Below, in pieces: positions 21,301 to 27,254 of a DNA stretch of 64,000 bases; the stretch's first letter is position 1; each line of letters begins with the position of its first letter. The notes under the pieces are model-generated. The model searched no databases and was not told the origin of the DNA. It worked only from the letters and a program-made list of their open reading frames with translations. Source of the stretch: an uncultured Clostridia bacterium (GTDB lineage: Bacteria; Bacillota; Clostridia; Christensenellales; UBA1242); assembly GCA_937925475.1 (NCBI GenBank), contig CALEWH010000022.1:96346-160345 (forward strand), written 5' to 3'. Both the position numbers and the translations under genes were made by a program.

Positions 21301-24300
21301 AATGCAGTAGCATATTCATCAGCCGAAGGAAGTGTAAACACGCCACCTTCATACAATAATTCGGAGTCTGCAATAGTGTTTTTGCCATCTGTGTATTTTA
21401 TCTCGTAAACTCTTGTCCATTGTGCATACAAATTGTACTTGCCGTTTTGTTTTAATGTGATAGTAGCACCTAGTGCGAAAGTTGTACCATTATCGTCTTT
21501 CCAACTAGTGATCCTATACATCTCTTTTACAAAGCCTGTATCGGCTACTGCAATTAAACTATTTGCCACGCCATAACTTATTTCTTGTTCTTTCACTGTG
21601 TTAGTGCCATTATTTGCGTGATAAACAATGGTGATTTTTTTGGTTTCCCAGACAGCAACAAACACATCTGGCGTGCTATCTGTTATTTCGTACTCATCGC
21701 CAATATTGTAGACAGTGTCACCTATTTTCCAGCCTGTCAATACGTCTGAATATGCGTCTTTGTTAAGATCAAAAGCCTTGCCTTCGCTGTCCAATCCAAC
21801 TTTAATTACATCACCTGTTGCGCCTGTAATTGTAGGATCAGTCACGCCATTTTTGCTTACATAGTAAGTAAACGAACGAAGTTTTGCCATTTGCAAACGC
21901 ACGACAATATATGTCGAGCCACCTTCGATAATGCTCTCGTCGATAGTGATCGACGCACCCATTTCGTAAGCGTTGTTGTTTAGATACCACTTCAACGCAC
22001 GATAACTTACACCATTATGAACCAAAATATTTTGGATATCGTCCGAACTTGGGATATTGAAAGAGTCCCCAAGAGTTTTATTGGAAAGTGTCGAGTTTTC
22101 GATCACTGGGGCATCATTGTCGCCATAAACTGCAACAAATTGGATTGTATATTTTTCTTTTTCAATTACTGGAATAATCTCAATATCTTTTGTAATGGTG
22201 TAGCCATATTTGACTTCTGTAATATCAAACTTGCTATCATCGTCACCCACTACTTTCCAGTATCTGTCATAGACATAACCAGTAGATGCAACAACACTAC
22301 TGATATTATCGCGGACAAAACTAATAAGGTCGATTTCGTCACCGCTTACATATTGTACTTTTTTGCTCGAACTTCCTTCATATCTAAATGTGCCGTCACT
22401 TGTAGCAAACGACAAATAATATAGTTGGGCATAACTTGCATACAAATCAAGTGTAAGAGTGCCATCGACATCGCTAAACAATAGAGTCACATCTTCTTCA
22501 CTTATTCCTAGTTTTTCTGCTAGGTATTTTAGTGAAAGTTCGACATCTTCAAATGTTTTGCCAAAATCTTTTCCGTCGATCAAAGTCCATTTGTTTAGAG
22601 CCATATTTTCCACTTTAAAACCATCGTCAAGGCTTTGATCTGGAAGATTAAAGTTTTGTGCAAAAGGCACTGTCACAGTCTTTGCGACAGTTTCACTGCT
22701 GTCAGTGGATTTGTGATAGATTATGTTTATCTCTTTTGCGTCATAGCCACTTACAAGAGTAACATCAGATTCTACAACAAACTCATCAGTATTAATCACT
22801 TCGCCATTTCTGTACCATTTTCCGCTTTCATATCCAAAGTAGTTTTCAAGCGAAATATCAATTCCGCTCACATCATTAAGTGAAGTGCCATATGCGATAT
22901 TTTCATATACTACTGGGTCGCTCAACTTGTTTGTAACAGGATTTCTTCTGCTTAGAGTAAGTGTAAATGTTTCGATTTTTGTATACAATGTGATTGTCAT
23001 ATCGCTATCAATCTCGACATAACACTTGTCAATGTCATCGATGTTTTCATCAATTCCACTGATTTTCCAGTAGTCATATACTATGCCGTCTGGAAGCGAA
23101 ATTTTTGTCTTGATTTTGTTTGTGCTTATAAAGTCATTTACTGCCACACCGTGTCTTACTTTTTCAATTACTATTGTTTCAAAACCTTCTAGCGGATTTC
23201 CGTCAGGGTCTTTTACTTCGACACTAAGTGTGTATTCTTTGATGCTGTATTTTACATAAATGTTGACAGTGCTTGATTTTAGTGGATCAAACAAAGCCAC
23301 TTTGTTTCCGTCAGCATCGTCATATTTTGTGGAAATAGTAATGTCAGTGCCATTTGCAAACACCACATCGCCACCAGCACTCAAAGTAAATCCATCAAGT
23401 GCATAACCGCTTGGATTTGTGATAGTTTTGCTATCAGTGCCATAACCGATTATTTGACCAAGTGTAACTTTTGAAATGTTTACACCAAAGTCTTTGTATG
23501 TCATTCCGACTTGCAAGATTCTTGACGAACGCGAGCCGTCTACATTTGTGTTGTAGATATTAAGGGTGTATCTGATAGGTTCCCAAGAAGCATAAAGTGT
23601 AGTGTCAGTCGCAAACGCAACACTATTTCTGCTTACATAACGAGTGGCTGGCGAGTAGTTTTCAGTAACACCATCACTTGTAAATCTGTCTTTTGCTAGC
23701 ACCCAACCTTTGAAAGTGTGATAAGGTCGAGTAGGATTTGGGCCTGTTGGGATAGAGATATTTTTGCCAGTCATAGTTTTGATTGACTCAGGGACATCTC
23801 CTTCGACATCTTCAAAGCCCTTGTCAAAACTTACTACTACTTGAGTTGTCCAAATAGCCTTTATTGTAAAGGTGTATTCGCCATCGTCACGAGCTTGCGA
23901 AACCTTTGTACTATATTTGTACAAATCCGCTTGTTTTGATGAAGCGGTCAACATCTCTCCGTCATTGTATGTAGCCAAAACTTTGTTGTCGCTATCCACC
24001 AAAGCCCAACCACATAGCAAATATACGACGCTTCCCACAACATATGTTGCGTTGGACTCGCCTTGTGTGTTGATTGCATTGTAGACAATGTGGTTTTCCC
24101 ATTGTCCGTCTACTTTGGTGTTGTATTTCACAACTGGATTTTCTAGTAATTTAGCTTGAAGATACTCACTAAAAACAATGTTTTGTGGGTCTTTTTCTAT
24201 GCAAGTAACTTTTCCGTCAGCAAGTGTATTGATAGAAAAATCATACTTGATATGATATTCGTTTGGCTTCCAATATGGATACAACGAAACTGACCTTACG

Positions 24301-25874
24301 CCATTTGCAAAAAGGAAAGTGTCTTTTTCGCCCATTTGAGCCGCGTTTGTAATAAACTTGTAGTTTGTTTTTGTGTCGTATACTTCTGGACTCGAATTGC
24401 TAGATGTGCGCGACCAACCACCAAAATAGTATCCGTCTCTAACAATTTGAGGCATGCTTGCAATGTCTCTCAATTTGTCAAATCCATTTTCACTTACTGG
24501 TTGGTTGTCATATGTCTTGTTGTTGTATTTGTACGAGATGTGAAGATATTCTTCCCAGTTGGCATACAAAATATATGTCCTGACCCCAGGCTCCAAAAAT
24601 GAAAAACCAGGGTCACGATTTGTGTAATAGTCATCAAAGTCTTCGGGATCAAATTGGGTTTGAGAATTGTATTCTACTCCACCGTTCTTCTCAGTAAACC
24701 AGCCCAAAAACTTGTGCGATACTATCGAAGTGTTTGTGCTATAATACACTCTGCCTTCAAGTAACTCGTTGCTATACACTCCACCGTCGATAGTGCCCAT
24801 TTTGGCTTTATAATAAAAACCTTTTTTGGCTTTGAAATAATCTGAGTTTAGCACACTGCCATTTGAATCTGGCACCATTATTGACGAATTGGCAATCGAA
24901 TATATACTGCCAGGGCGCGCATCTTTGTTTAGACTAAATAGCACATTAAACTTTACTACTTGCCATTTTGCAAATAGCACAATAGGTTTTGAATTATCAA
25001 CATCATGAATAGGAGAAAGGTTTGAATTTGAAAGTTGGTTTAGACCCATATACACTTGGTCAAAATTAACCGCTTTTTCAAAGTTTTCATCTAAGTACCA
25101 ACCTACAAATTGATAATAACCTTTTTCGTTTGAAGGTACTTCTGGTACTTCCATTTTGTATGAGTATTTGTACGAAAGATATTTGTACAAAAGTTGGTTT
25201 TGCGAACTATATCTTACAAAACCATCATTATCTACGACCACATTTGCGTCTTTGCTAAGGTCTTGTATGTAAAAACTTACATCATAAGTATTTGGTTCCC
25301 ACACTGCAAACAAGTTTACATTTGACGCAGGCATCAAAAAGTCGCCACCTGCACCACACGCTGCGCTGTTTGCGTTTTGAGTAGTGGACCAGCCCGCAAA
25401 TGTATAACCTAGTTTTGCCGAGTTTAGAGTTATTTTATTGCCATTAAGGACAATCTCTTCACTGCCATCAGGAGTCTTTACATAATCGTTGATGTGTTTT
25501 GTCACAGCGTCATAAATGTCTGTGTACACCACGCCGTCTAAGACACAATTGTATGTAAGCGAATAGTCGATAGCTTCAAACTTTGCATAAAGTTCGATAT
25601 CATTACTCAACGCTTCATTATATTGGAATGGGTCGGTACATTCTTGGTCCCTAAACCATCCTACAAATCTATAACCTTCTTTTTCAGGTTTTTTAAGCGC
25701 CGGTATGCTCGAATTTTTCTTTATTTGGAGCGTATCGTATAGCTCGTTGTCGCTAATAAGGTGAATAGAAACCCTAGGATAATAATTGATGTACAACAAA
25801 GTAGATACTAGGACTAGTAGCACCAATATTGTGATTAAGATAATATTTATCAACAATTTTTTTCGTTTACTCAT
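6390..25874 (-). CDS. Giant surface protein, InlB-type repeats plus BspA-type LRR (6,494 residues)
   Basis: One unbroken 19.5-kb frame. A basic start (SKRKK) and one hydrophobic segment (~7-28) give a type II signal anchor, so the rest should lie outside the cell. Residues ~60-2,700 hold repeated InlB/Listeria-Bacteroides (Flg_new) beta-grasp units. At least eleven close with an x-GW motif, such as FVGWFRD, FAGWSTT, FGGWSRT, FKGWVLA and LDGWYIQ. Residues ~2,700-5,200 are rich in Asn, Tyr and Ser without clear repeats, with a Gly/Pro linker (PVPGGGED) near 4,740. Residues ~5,250-6,400 are BspA/LRR_5-like (ITKINTMTD, SITTINITG, INVDKNQSYASYDG). The end carries CSQC, CTGC and CRNC knuckles. No LPxTG or C-terminal membrane segment exists. 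GGGAGA precedes the ATG. It is probably an adhesin; the ligand is unknown. Confidence 0.9.
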   Translation of the reverse strand: MSKRKKLLINIILITILVLLVLVSTLLYINYYPRVSIHLISDNELYDTLQIKKNSSIPALKKPEKEGYRFVGWFRDQECTDPFQYNEALSNDIELYAKFEAIDYSLTYNCVLDGVVYTDIYDAVTKHINDYVKTPDGSEEIVLNGNKITLNSAKLGYTFAGWSTTQNANSAACGAGGDFLMPASNVNLFAVWEPNTYDVSFYIQDLSKDANVVVDNDGFVRYSSQNQLLYKYLSYKYSYKMEVPEVPSNEKGYYQFVGWYLDENFEKAVNFDQVYMGLNQLSNSNLSPIHDVDNSKPIVLFAKWQVVKFNVLFSLNKDARPGSIYSIANSSIMVPDSNGSVLNSDYFKAKKGFYYKAKMGTIDGGVYSNELLEGRVYYSTNTSIVSHKFLGWFTEKNGGVEYNSQTQFDPEDFDDYYTNRDPGFSFLEPGVRTYILYANWEEYLHISYKYNNKTYDNQPVSENGFDKLRDIASMPQIVRDGYYFGGWSRTSSNSSPEVYDTKTNYKFITNAAQMGEKDTFLFANGVRSVSLYPYWKPNEYHIKYDFSINTLADGKVTCIEKDPQNIVFSEYLQAKLLENPVVKYNTKVDGQWENHIVYNAINTQGESNATYVVGSVVYLLCGWALVDSDNKVLATYNDGEMLTASSKQADLYKYSTKVSQARDDGEYTFTIKAIWTTQVVVSFDKGFEDVEGDVPESIKTMTGKNISIPTGPNPTRPYHTFKGWVLAKDRFTSDGVTENYSPATRYVSRNSVAFATDTTLYASWEPIRYTLNIYNTNVDGSRSSRILQVGMTYKDFGVNISKVTLGQIIGYGTDSKTITNPSGYALDGFTLSAGGDVVFANGTDITISTKYDDADGNKVALFDPLKSSTVNIYVKYSIKEYTLSVEVKDPDGNPLEGFETIVIEKVRHGVAVNDFISTNKIKTKISLPDGIVYDYWKISGIDENIDDIDKCYVEIDSDMTITLYTKIETFTLTLSRRNPVTNKLSDPVVYENIAYGTSLNDVSGIDISLENYFGYESGKWYRNGEVINTDEFVVESDVTLVSGYDAKEINIIYHKSTDSSETVAKTVTVPFAQNFNLPDQSLDDGFKVENMALNKWTLIDGKDFGKTFEDVELSLKYLAEKLGISEEDVTLLFSDVDGTLTLDLYASYAQLYYLSFATSDGTFRYEGSSSKKVQYVSGDEIDLISFVRDNISSVVASTGYVYDRYWKVVGDDDSKFDITEVKYGYTITKDIEIIPVIEKEKYTIQFVAVYGDNDAPVIENSTLSNKTLGDSFNIPSSDDIQNILVHNGVSYRALKWYLNNNAYEMGASITIDESIIEGGSTYIVVRLQMAKLRSFTYYVSKNGVTDPTITGATGDVIKVGLDSEGKAFDLNKDAYSDVLTGWKIGDTVYNIGDEYEITDSTPDVFVAVWETKKITIVYHANNGTNTVKEQEISYGVANSLIAVADTGFVKEMYRITSWKDDNGTTFALGATITLKQNGKYNLYAQWTRVYEIKYTDGKNTIADSELLYEGGVFTLPSADEYATAFIKVGHYINAWKYGNKTFDPGATTDINGLGNPDTKDIVFEVEWGADTLTITIVYTDVNESEYSRNSISIEYGNTPDIDFDTTRQTIYDANGIQYSFVQFKDANNKTYNVVDGKIEVGVVTQTLTLTTVYKKVLKLTYDLSAFGKANQTIDAEDGKVIGAGLNNTPFLEVSDKVAGKVFVGWADQDGNKYKAITSGSGYNYIKNMADHFTITTNVTLSPILLDEYKIVVWENLTNAGEFKDKDEYTLVEEDTNEFVYGDEYVGFVMSGADYVYNPSATTSYDAKFTFVLTSDLASQYLTTKEIHLYPIKTIKVTFVIEATGYSKQEKYKAGKVISLPADATTSDTANAYFDSWELEDGTAVDFGVQNKYYQDTTIRAVYKDFYSVQYKGAESNQSQAAGHDNKKIKLNEEFTLMSESEATAIYQKDGHTLKGFYLCYSEDGVAGDHYGTIVNFAHKFNVSDFLAQNKPNQKDIFVFPAWEKATMTISFASNPDSTEFTYSNSKNYADSKQYTVEAGSTYTVSASDNTWSITFKHITDLTTRTTEEVTVSIKANRVNINYSITNWLFQYSNGWSDETIKNNGEFKYVSNILIGFNYDKDVVSLNVTVRHNDQVVNWEILTVGGQATSSVSDSAESGAMVYTITVKDPSNQNKVYMLDGWYIQGSSGNFVSLSTVSRDDIKVSNGGWTLTITALKDSATLYVNFIDGYVKITQKSEFVDGRDVSQEVSLDGGLTAKYIYGVQIVDKENCNIEEYYPISGSSILSVNPKASLNITYFLETDQNWQLYGIYIVESGQLIEGTWVTASENYDEFRIGYTLTSTTPLTFKFVVVPKTITVSFTGYDGSQIDTKNYEYNARINTLSDVTMPQDQTSNGVKNTFVSWQYDGSDVNLNMVLTSDITINSKWERLYKVVVNNGSSDQEHWLIYRDGTSNLSSANGVYSNFVSLTAVVKNNYSHTGYLIEAYKGGSVIKSNTTKTKLYTSYLKNDFIQSDFDKVDYIKISPTYEKMYTIIVKNEDGSISETLKDKYRVNDIFTVANPTKAGYSFAGWSVSYKTSGNDKTYKISKFDSTSLSNCGISPENDIILSANNQFEIYFTPEFVVNSYNISFATNNESMGSVSSPAVYSINYDTTITFTFDSNGGTAKFVDANGRQVEITYTSLNGNTFTGFYDSLSSAVKLGSSIVFKYENDVVIYGVFKLNPVTVTATLMSKSGSDEYSTELIGGSIKVGNGEAVNGVNNFTTYSSSDTFEFVLTPEKGFKLTSVTYTMGGASAATLSPDASGKYSILLTGDCAIDVLFDALQTSLQMSVNNTTTLTNTPYAYIYSSETDATKIDKTFESLSAQEISTDYYLKEGTVIVNANPDYYSIDKFTYKINGGAETAFSKLRIEEVSTGYKLSFMYQSESIEIIVYIKAKQVEVTYYDMDLSGNKVMGTRYFDYGITLTNDKISANSPKTLVEYRFDKDGNSTTVPTSVVGGLNFKYIWGYKDASGMIVEIGNSGYTLNSDVEIYPISEKHYFLTYEGVHASALTDSFSASNTVNLKKLSLSTGYELAGYKVYLGLNKSVEGITITYNGTNFIYNNEIVNTCDISMFADGHASFASSRDKNDFSIYLEAIEKVKEYEIKFEIESTSAGDGTIEVVGSDGSKETYNKNQTAIYKIPHFYKLQYSVVAGVKTIKVLNASSVVQYTVRYVPASACVCGKLQYNKNNGNWSEINSDTTLAVENTMNFKCIFNNSNGHVDFVFKVDANIPDAWILALTINNGGNNIEYVMGLYDESGNFVERNTSYTTFNRKQLKYSDLKVLRVIMERTKSFTYSIEYNSTYYKNSNISKTYTIINDGSEMINVTASVSWYETNYYTYFYNGSTSEENSDYGHALVHYKNAVKDANNYITGYTPTTVDSTASNFSWYEGDQIYLTLVDVANGYELLGIYDGTNPTTSNKIASKESATNRYVVNKDNKDEYVYVIFQEQTLSFTFAIATSSDIDPKIKVAEKSFKATDIDGFKEYAKGLTTYNGLSFNEYLVSGHIDESLKTKFANIMIGTITYDSVDYYWDISNHIINGVLDASTPVLAVTESAVLVAISTNSTEQGYFTYTDISANRNKLYVQYSSTSTQVQGESVYERVTFKVVKNTSYSNIPSITPKPNGGYKHNGYSITTNGTTQQVESLSGVDATNEANVEVLFVEKSYSVTISVVDNNGNKICDPFTDTYKAKENFNTIRAKLIEYLKSALSSNYGGVNGDGYVYDETNQVFTLLKDCVDEKIYYIIDTKLKLDASNYVKEYDEFLCDCFGPNESKELSIDCTSYAKSSIKLHSTYSNLDKDSNNYVYLYIGQMTRFAEDIEKQTEIYLPEGEFDLGKIFVKCNNNIISLIDCAKYSNNMGCSSIGENSQYSHFKSNNNNYLTLFDFDTETKIRSIINQNGTPTNTSIIIDSTNQVLEEVFIDSYNVNVYIYTIEDDKEVLSKYGVDNWYDDRVMYPFGKCWEGKKIDKNTIIQQLKDVDSAHVDKIYTFAQSNDMYYIDKSKNLTKSPVDDNNGFIVDGNNANYNDVSLAVLVNIIWKTQEFSIVTDPCLSAQTQATINYSITYLQYEQNGIRLFDKVDGIKVKSNNAPYLWDVSAQNWTLNDLYESSNIWTPSGYLFWGYMDYDNGKLISKESGSTYYYNNNGMVEEFSGDSVLFSYGDMKHTIVSCCSYTELRTVYVQENYEVKLGRSVSDILLSKDMKTNNQVETSKGTISYLFGDNPSYKYAYDAYGFKITNITYYNHYGQKQINTNVNISNPIALDVMLNSTIYLTICYSTWYSMDNSSEGMVEIENASSTSINGVSYTTKNLTINTLALDSNEVYIPMNSYYTQYNVPSSNSDYDVNRNNGNHLLLNLDNWCFPKGLKYSIEPQWNNYGIFELKYTQSVDDPANTPGPKDGFTITKKSNSSKILVMKNPKNSYINGSSIISGELDSGELINTNIVGIESFEYKTLSAQVKVNNVNMSIESLKTYALIVNNQKIYGIVYGNSYYLGVNNDTFGTTFRYITINSIIESYRDNIIEEESGLFSGSNSTVNYNGKTKTITSNSNVGDFNIDLTNKDQTIVFEFITKTAQQYTFAINKEFNLKDKKDEKEFDKFRNNIGFIDVDLQHDVGELEGNGKVYGTNRFVDSIQISSDSIIISGYGYDGGIVKLTYEDSKLVINFYESASASIPSKTIYIRIGPEGNSLQSSGSLNKDSGGDITPVPGGGEDISETDYSSIVNFREINITYNLLTSSTTTNNNTAYIGVSYTKIECDSKLLYSVYYRNDIGDDQINKIRTLLINWMKEDVFTSASINQYTYDTVLKRPYYISEAVVRENYVEGVDYLDREKISSELDADSMWSSIKDNNNNKIACYGDYLTANNLFLVLNKDNMDNMKFDRLYGLVGTNNADLFRYSWNESSCEFIPYEDNTLNIVNCTLTISFEKLDTLRELRFDDDGMDSYVDSYGNTKVVEGTSFKVKTRHYYDRTFSWASDYEDLVKNGKGFNRIVYRYLPGQTQDIGFTNNKNFEISNKYASVKLVAKNNKYYTIDASSVIFNTERTAYTIVVFNKEIDKDGYKRFYDNNNKDGYYSQKIYYSTSKEYDAHKDNQTIEYVTVKVNKNNNYKREWYKVANFTTNSANFNTTTYITIITDFSKIKSTKYSTLKDHDNDPQNKDKGFIAIYPVYGPEQDNYDNSIFTYSEDGYSITGWNNTDNAASQKFFTNKPEKLTIPEWNFRGNNAYKINTIDFNDSGHANSAINNYTYKPSDIKFIYIGKNITKINTMTDKYDSSSDILNNTNNKYPSIARLSWSLDGSSKLVGYVVDPYNTNYCSWGCYRSSSPALLSHGMLFDKTKDTLLHCPAYFASGGSWVSYLNGDGSTYEQLAGDDRWDDIQPFETIKTIDPFAFAYKQRMWYDGLYGVCTTLDLTNIEMVGTGAFYGSSGDFARTIEFGSKIEKTGWSLIENKEGSTNKEDSTNVWFMGNVPFLASEEGFYHYYYINNERKTIPRSSEAILRSNPQNSGVFVTVYYQADYDVDCWQYTNISREYAMRTYNSKTLLFSYSSSDENEHIKFVIIEAPASAFYISGGIVKGIKLAQLSSLRSSIMMPLHDVNGNKITGVDYIGLVGSSGNKINQTTTLKNFNTLILNDYSYLGSILSTYNTSTGGSYSPGVTYNTIRFANGLDMTKTIKMGDGVHSPFGDNGAFNVKFVYLERVNEIKNCTTYLPNDTIVTLKLSSTSSVSIGNNALRDMTALSTLSGQMKTIGDYGISGCTNLKTLSGYDENEKGLMLIGMHFADGSGLTEISFSPDLRSVGGHDEDISADKIDTYLCGMSKLEKIKIYGLEDYAKYLYSDGVTSKPNYWTRDGILYGNNTGGLDYDYYLLKVPEAKSVTKINMYTDLTGDMLLGANKIAEGAMANNVSTDVTLYMRAYQIKQINESAFAGSSIKYLTFDCYVGLNSNSLDGAFTGATYLQSITITGGGGGGTSIYSSKDGWLRVANGDDSGRLYYVPENWGGTSGVTFELNCYNCGVTKIHAGSFDYNRSITTINITGTMSSGYDVLTSIDPAAFQNMRAIKSINVDKNQSYASYDGVLLQRLTTTSTSVGTYAYYHYYDILCPDGHVVQTNDIREVSMSANPSVEDGTSLKSIIKNKSIYVENSTEGSLFPYTYISGKQYTCSQCPKWSVIDYASSEYAYVKYNSSVSTAQSYYADGTYSLIYVPQYRGVIREFKENGVLNDETIESDLSVLNLDRDDLVYYNDRYLITTIKENAFKNTHLSEVRLPRTLIEGGIERNAFYNASSYLKRIYTSSINAINVFSSDAISNGLFGSRNSTTYICLLNYKYYSIVGHWTNSNYINLMENTSLNLSGAGSGNTANYNMLKFYYKDTPDNVKLWETFNDKMLFGWLNKNRSYGTIDIGDGRYEIQCTGCERYYAVDENVTDDPLYLFIIRSGYYEWNGYCRNCMLYTDHTGASITPDYGMCLSAQL

Positions 25875-25898
25875 GATGTTCTCCCATTTATATATATA

Positions 25899-25927
25899 AA
25901 TATATATAAAAGTACAATAATTGTCAA
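25899..25927 (-). promoter_or_regulatory. Strong sigma-A promoter of the giant surface-protein gene
   Basis: On the minus strand a perfect TTGACA (25922-25927) is exactly 17 bases ahead of TATATT (25899-25904). It lies between gerC and the giant gene, so the latter can be expressed in growing cells, apart from the germination operon. Confidence 0.85.
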
Positions 25928-25982
25928 ACTAAAATCCTAGTATATTTTAAGTTTTTGCTGGGCAGTCTAAAAACGCCAATTT

Positions 25983-27254
25983 CTAAAACTTGTCTTTAAT
26001 TTTTATATCCAAAACAATTTGACAGTCCTGCAAATAATCTTCTTCCGAATGGGTCGACATATATTTTTCCCATTGTTTTGTTTTGCGCTTTGAAAATACA
26101 TCGACAAACTCCATAATGTCAATATTGTTTTGGCGCGATTTTTCCATAACTCCGTCTGCACCTTTCTTGATTTTTTCTTTGATTGCGTCCTTAATATTTT
26201 CGCCAATGTGAGTTTTTGCATTGTCCATTTGCTCGACACTTGTTTTTGTGTCGCATATCTCATAAAGCGCTACAATAAGCGTCATTTCGCATTTTATTGT
26301 TGGCTTTCCATCATCAAAATAAAACGAATTTTTATTGATTATCTGGATTATGTCAAGCCCCACATTTGCATTTGATTTGTCGCTGTCACTAATGTTTTCT
26401 AATAACATAAAAGTCGACCTTAATGACTTATTGTATATCTCGTAAAAAAGTGTTTCTTCTTTATCTATTTCACACACTCTTTTGCCCTTTTTCAAAAACA
26501 ACAATTTCTCTGTGCCCTTGATTTTTTCTGTCTCTTCGTTTTCGCTTCCGCCACCCGAATCACTTCCGCCACTTTGTCCGCTTTGTTCGCTCGAATTGCC
26601 ACTCTCACCACTGCTCTCTTGTCCGCCACCTTGACTCTTATCGTCTTCGGGTTTTTCTATGTCGTACACATTAAGATATGTGATTCCACTTTTGCCAAAA
26701 TACATCCGATATATTGTGTCAATATTACTGCCCGCTCCCATTGTAGACTTGTTGTCTTTTTGCACTAGATTTGTAAGTAAAACTGTCGACAACGATTTTG
26801 TGTTTAGCGCAGTCTCCAACATCTTTTTTGCCCCGCCAGCACAGTTTACTATATAGGCTCTTTTTGTGATGTTGTACTGTCTTACAAAATAGTCAATTGT
26901 TTTTGTGATGTCGTCTTCAAGCACTTCATCATTTACTACTATAAAGTCACAGTGTGCAAGCCCTATGCTCTTGCCGATATTGTGCGACATTTGATTAAAG
27001 GCTTCGCCTACCGTTTTGCCCTTGGTCGAAACCAAATACAAATTGCTACTTGGGTCACTTGTATTGGACGGAACAACCATAAGGCTACTAATTTCGTACT
27101 CGTCATCTTTCTTGTCTATCCCGACCGCTGTTATTATCGCCCGTGTATCCGACTCGGCTTCACGATAAAAGGCTTTTGGGAAAAACACAAGCGCCAAAAG
27201 TAAAAACACAATCCACGTTTTGTTTTTGGCAAGTTTTTTGAAAAAATGTTTCAT
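25983..27254 (-). CDS. gerC: Spore germination protein, Ger(x)C family
   Basis: The 423-residue protein matches the GerAC family: RAIITAVGIDKKDDEYEIS after the leader, GKTVGEAFNQMSHNIGKSIGLAHCDFIVV, and a C-terminal domain ending with repeated acidic-Ile strands. In the family this is the lipoprotein subunit of the nutrient germinant receptor on the spore inner membrane. Oddly, the leader (KTWIVFLLLALVFFPKAF) has no lipobox cysteine, so lipid attachment is not predicted and the segment may stay as a membrane anchor. A Gly/Ser/Glu-rich low-complexity linker lies at residues ~215-245. The gene overlaps gerB by four bases (ATGA), so the subunits are translationally coupled. Confidence 0.9.
   Translation of the reverse strand: MKHFFKKLAKNKTWIVFLLLALVFFPKAFYREAESDTRAIITAVGIDKKDDEYEISSLMVVPSNTSDPSSNLYLVSTKGKTVGEAFNQMSHNIGKSIGLAHCDFIVVNDEVLEDDITKTIDYFVRQYNITKRAYIVNCAGGAKKMLETALNTKSLSTVLLTNLVQKDNKSTMGAGSNIDTIYRMYFGKSGITYLNVYDIEKPEDDKSQGGGQESSGESGNSSEQSGQSGGSDSGGGSENEETEKIKGTEKLLFLKKGKRVCEIDKEETLFYEIYNKSLRSTFMLLENISDSDKSNANVGLDIIQIINKNSFYFDDGKPTIKCEMTLIVALYEICDTKTSVEQMDNAKTHIGENIKDAIKEKIKKGADGVMEKSRQNNIDIMEFVDVFSKRKTKQWEKYMSTHSEEDYLQDCQIVLDIKIKDKF

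Noticed and set aside
22017..22424. Plus-strand open frames within the giant surface-protein gene
   Set aside because: They lie opposite coherent InlB-type repeats, have no domains and differ from repeat to repeat.
6390..25874. Tandem repeats in the giant gene as a CRISPR or DNA-level repeat array
   Set aside because: The repetition is at protein level (x-GW spaced by 60-80 residues); the DNA units are diverged and show no identical repeats or spacers.
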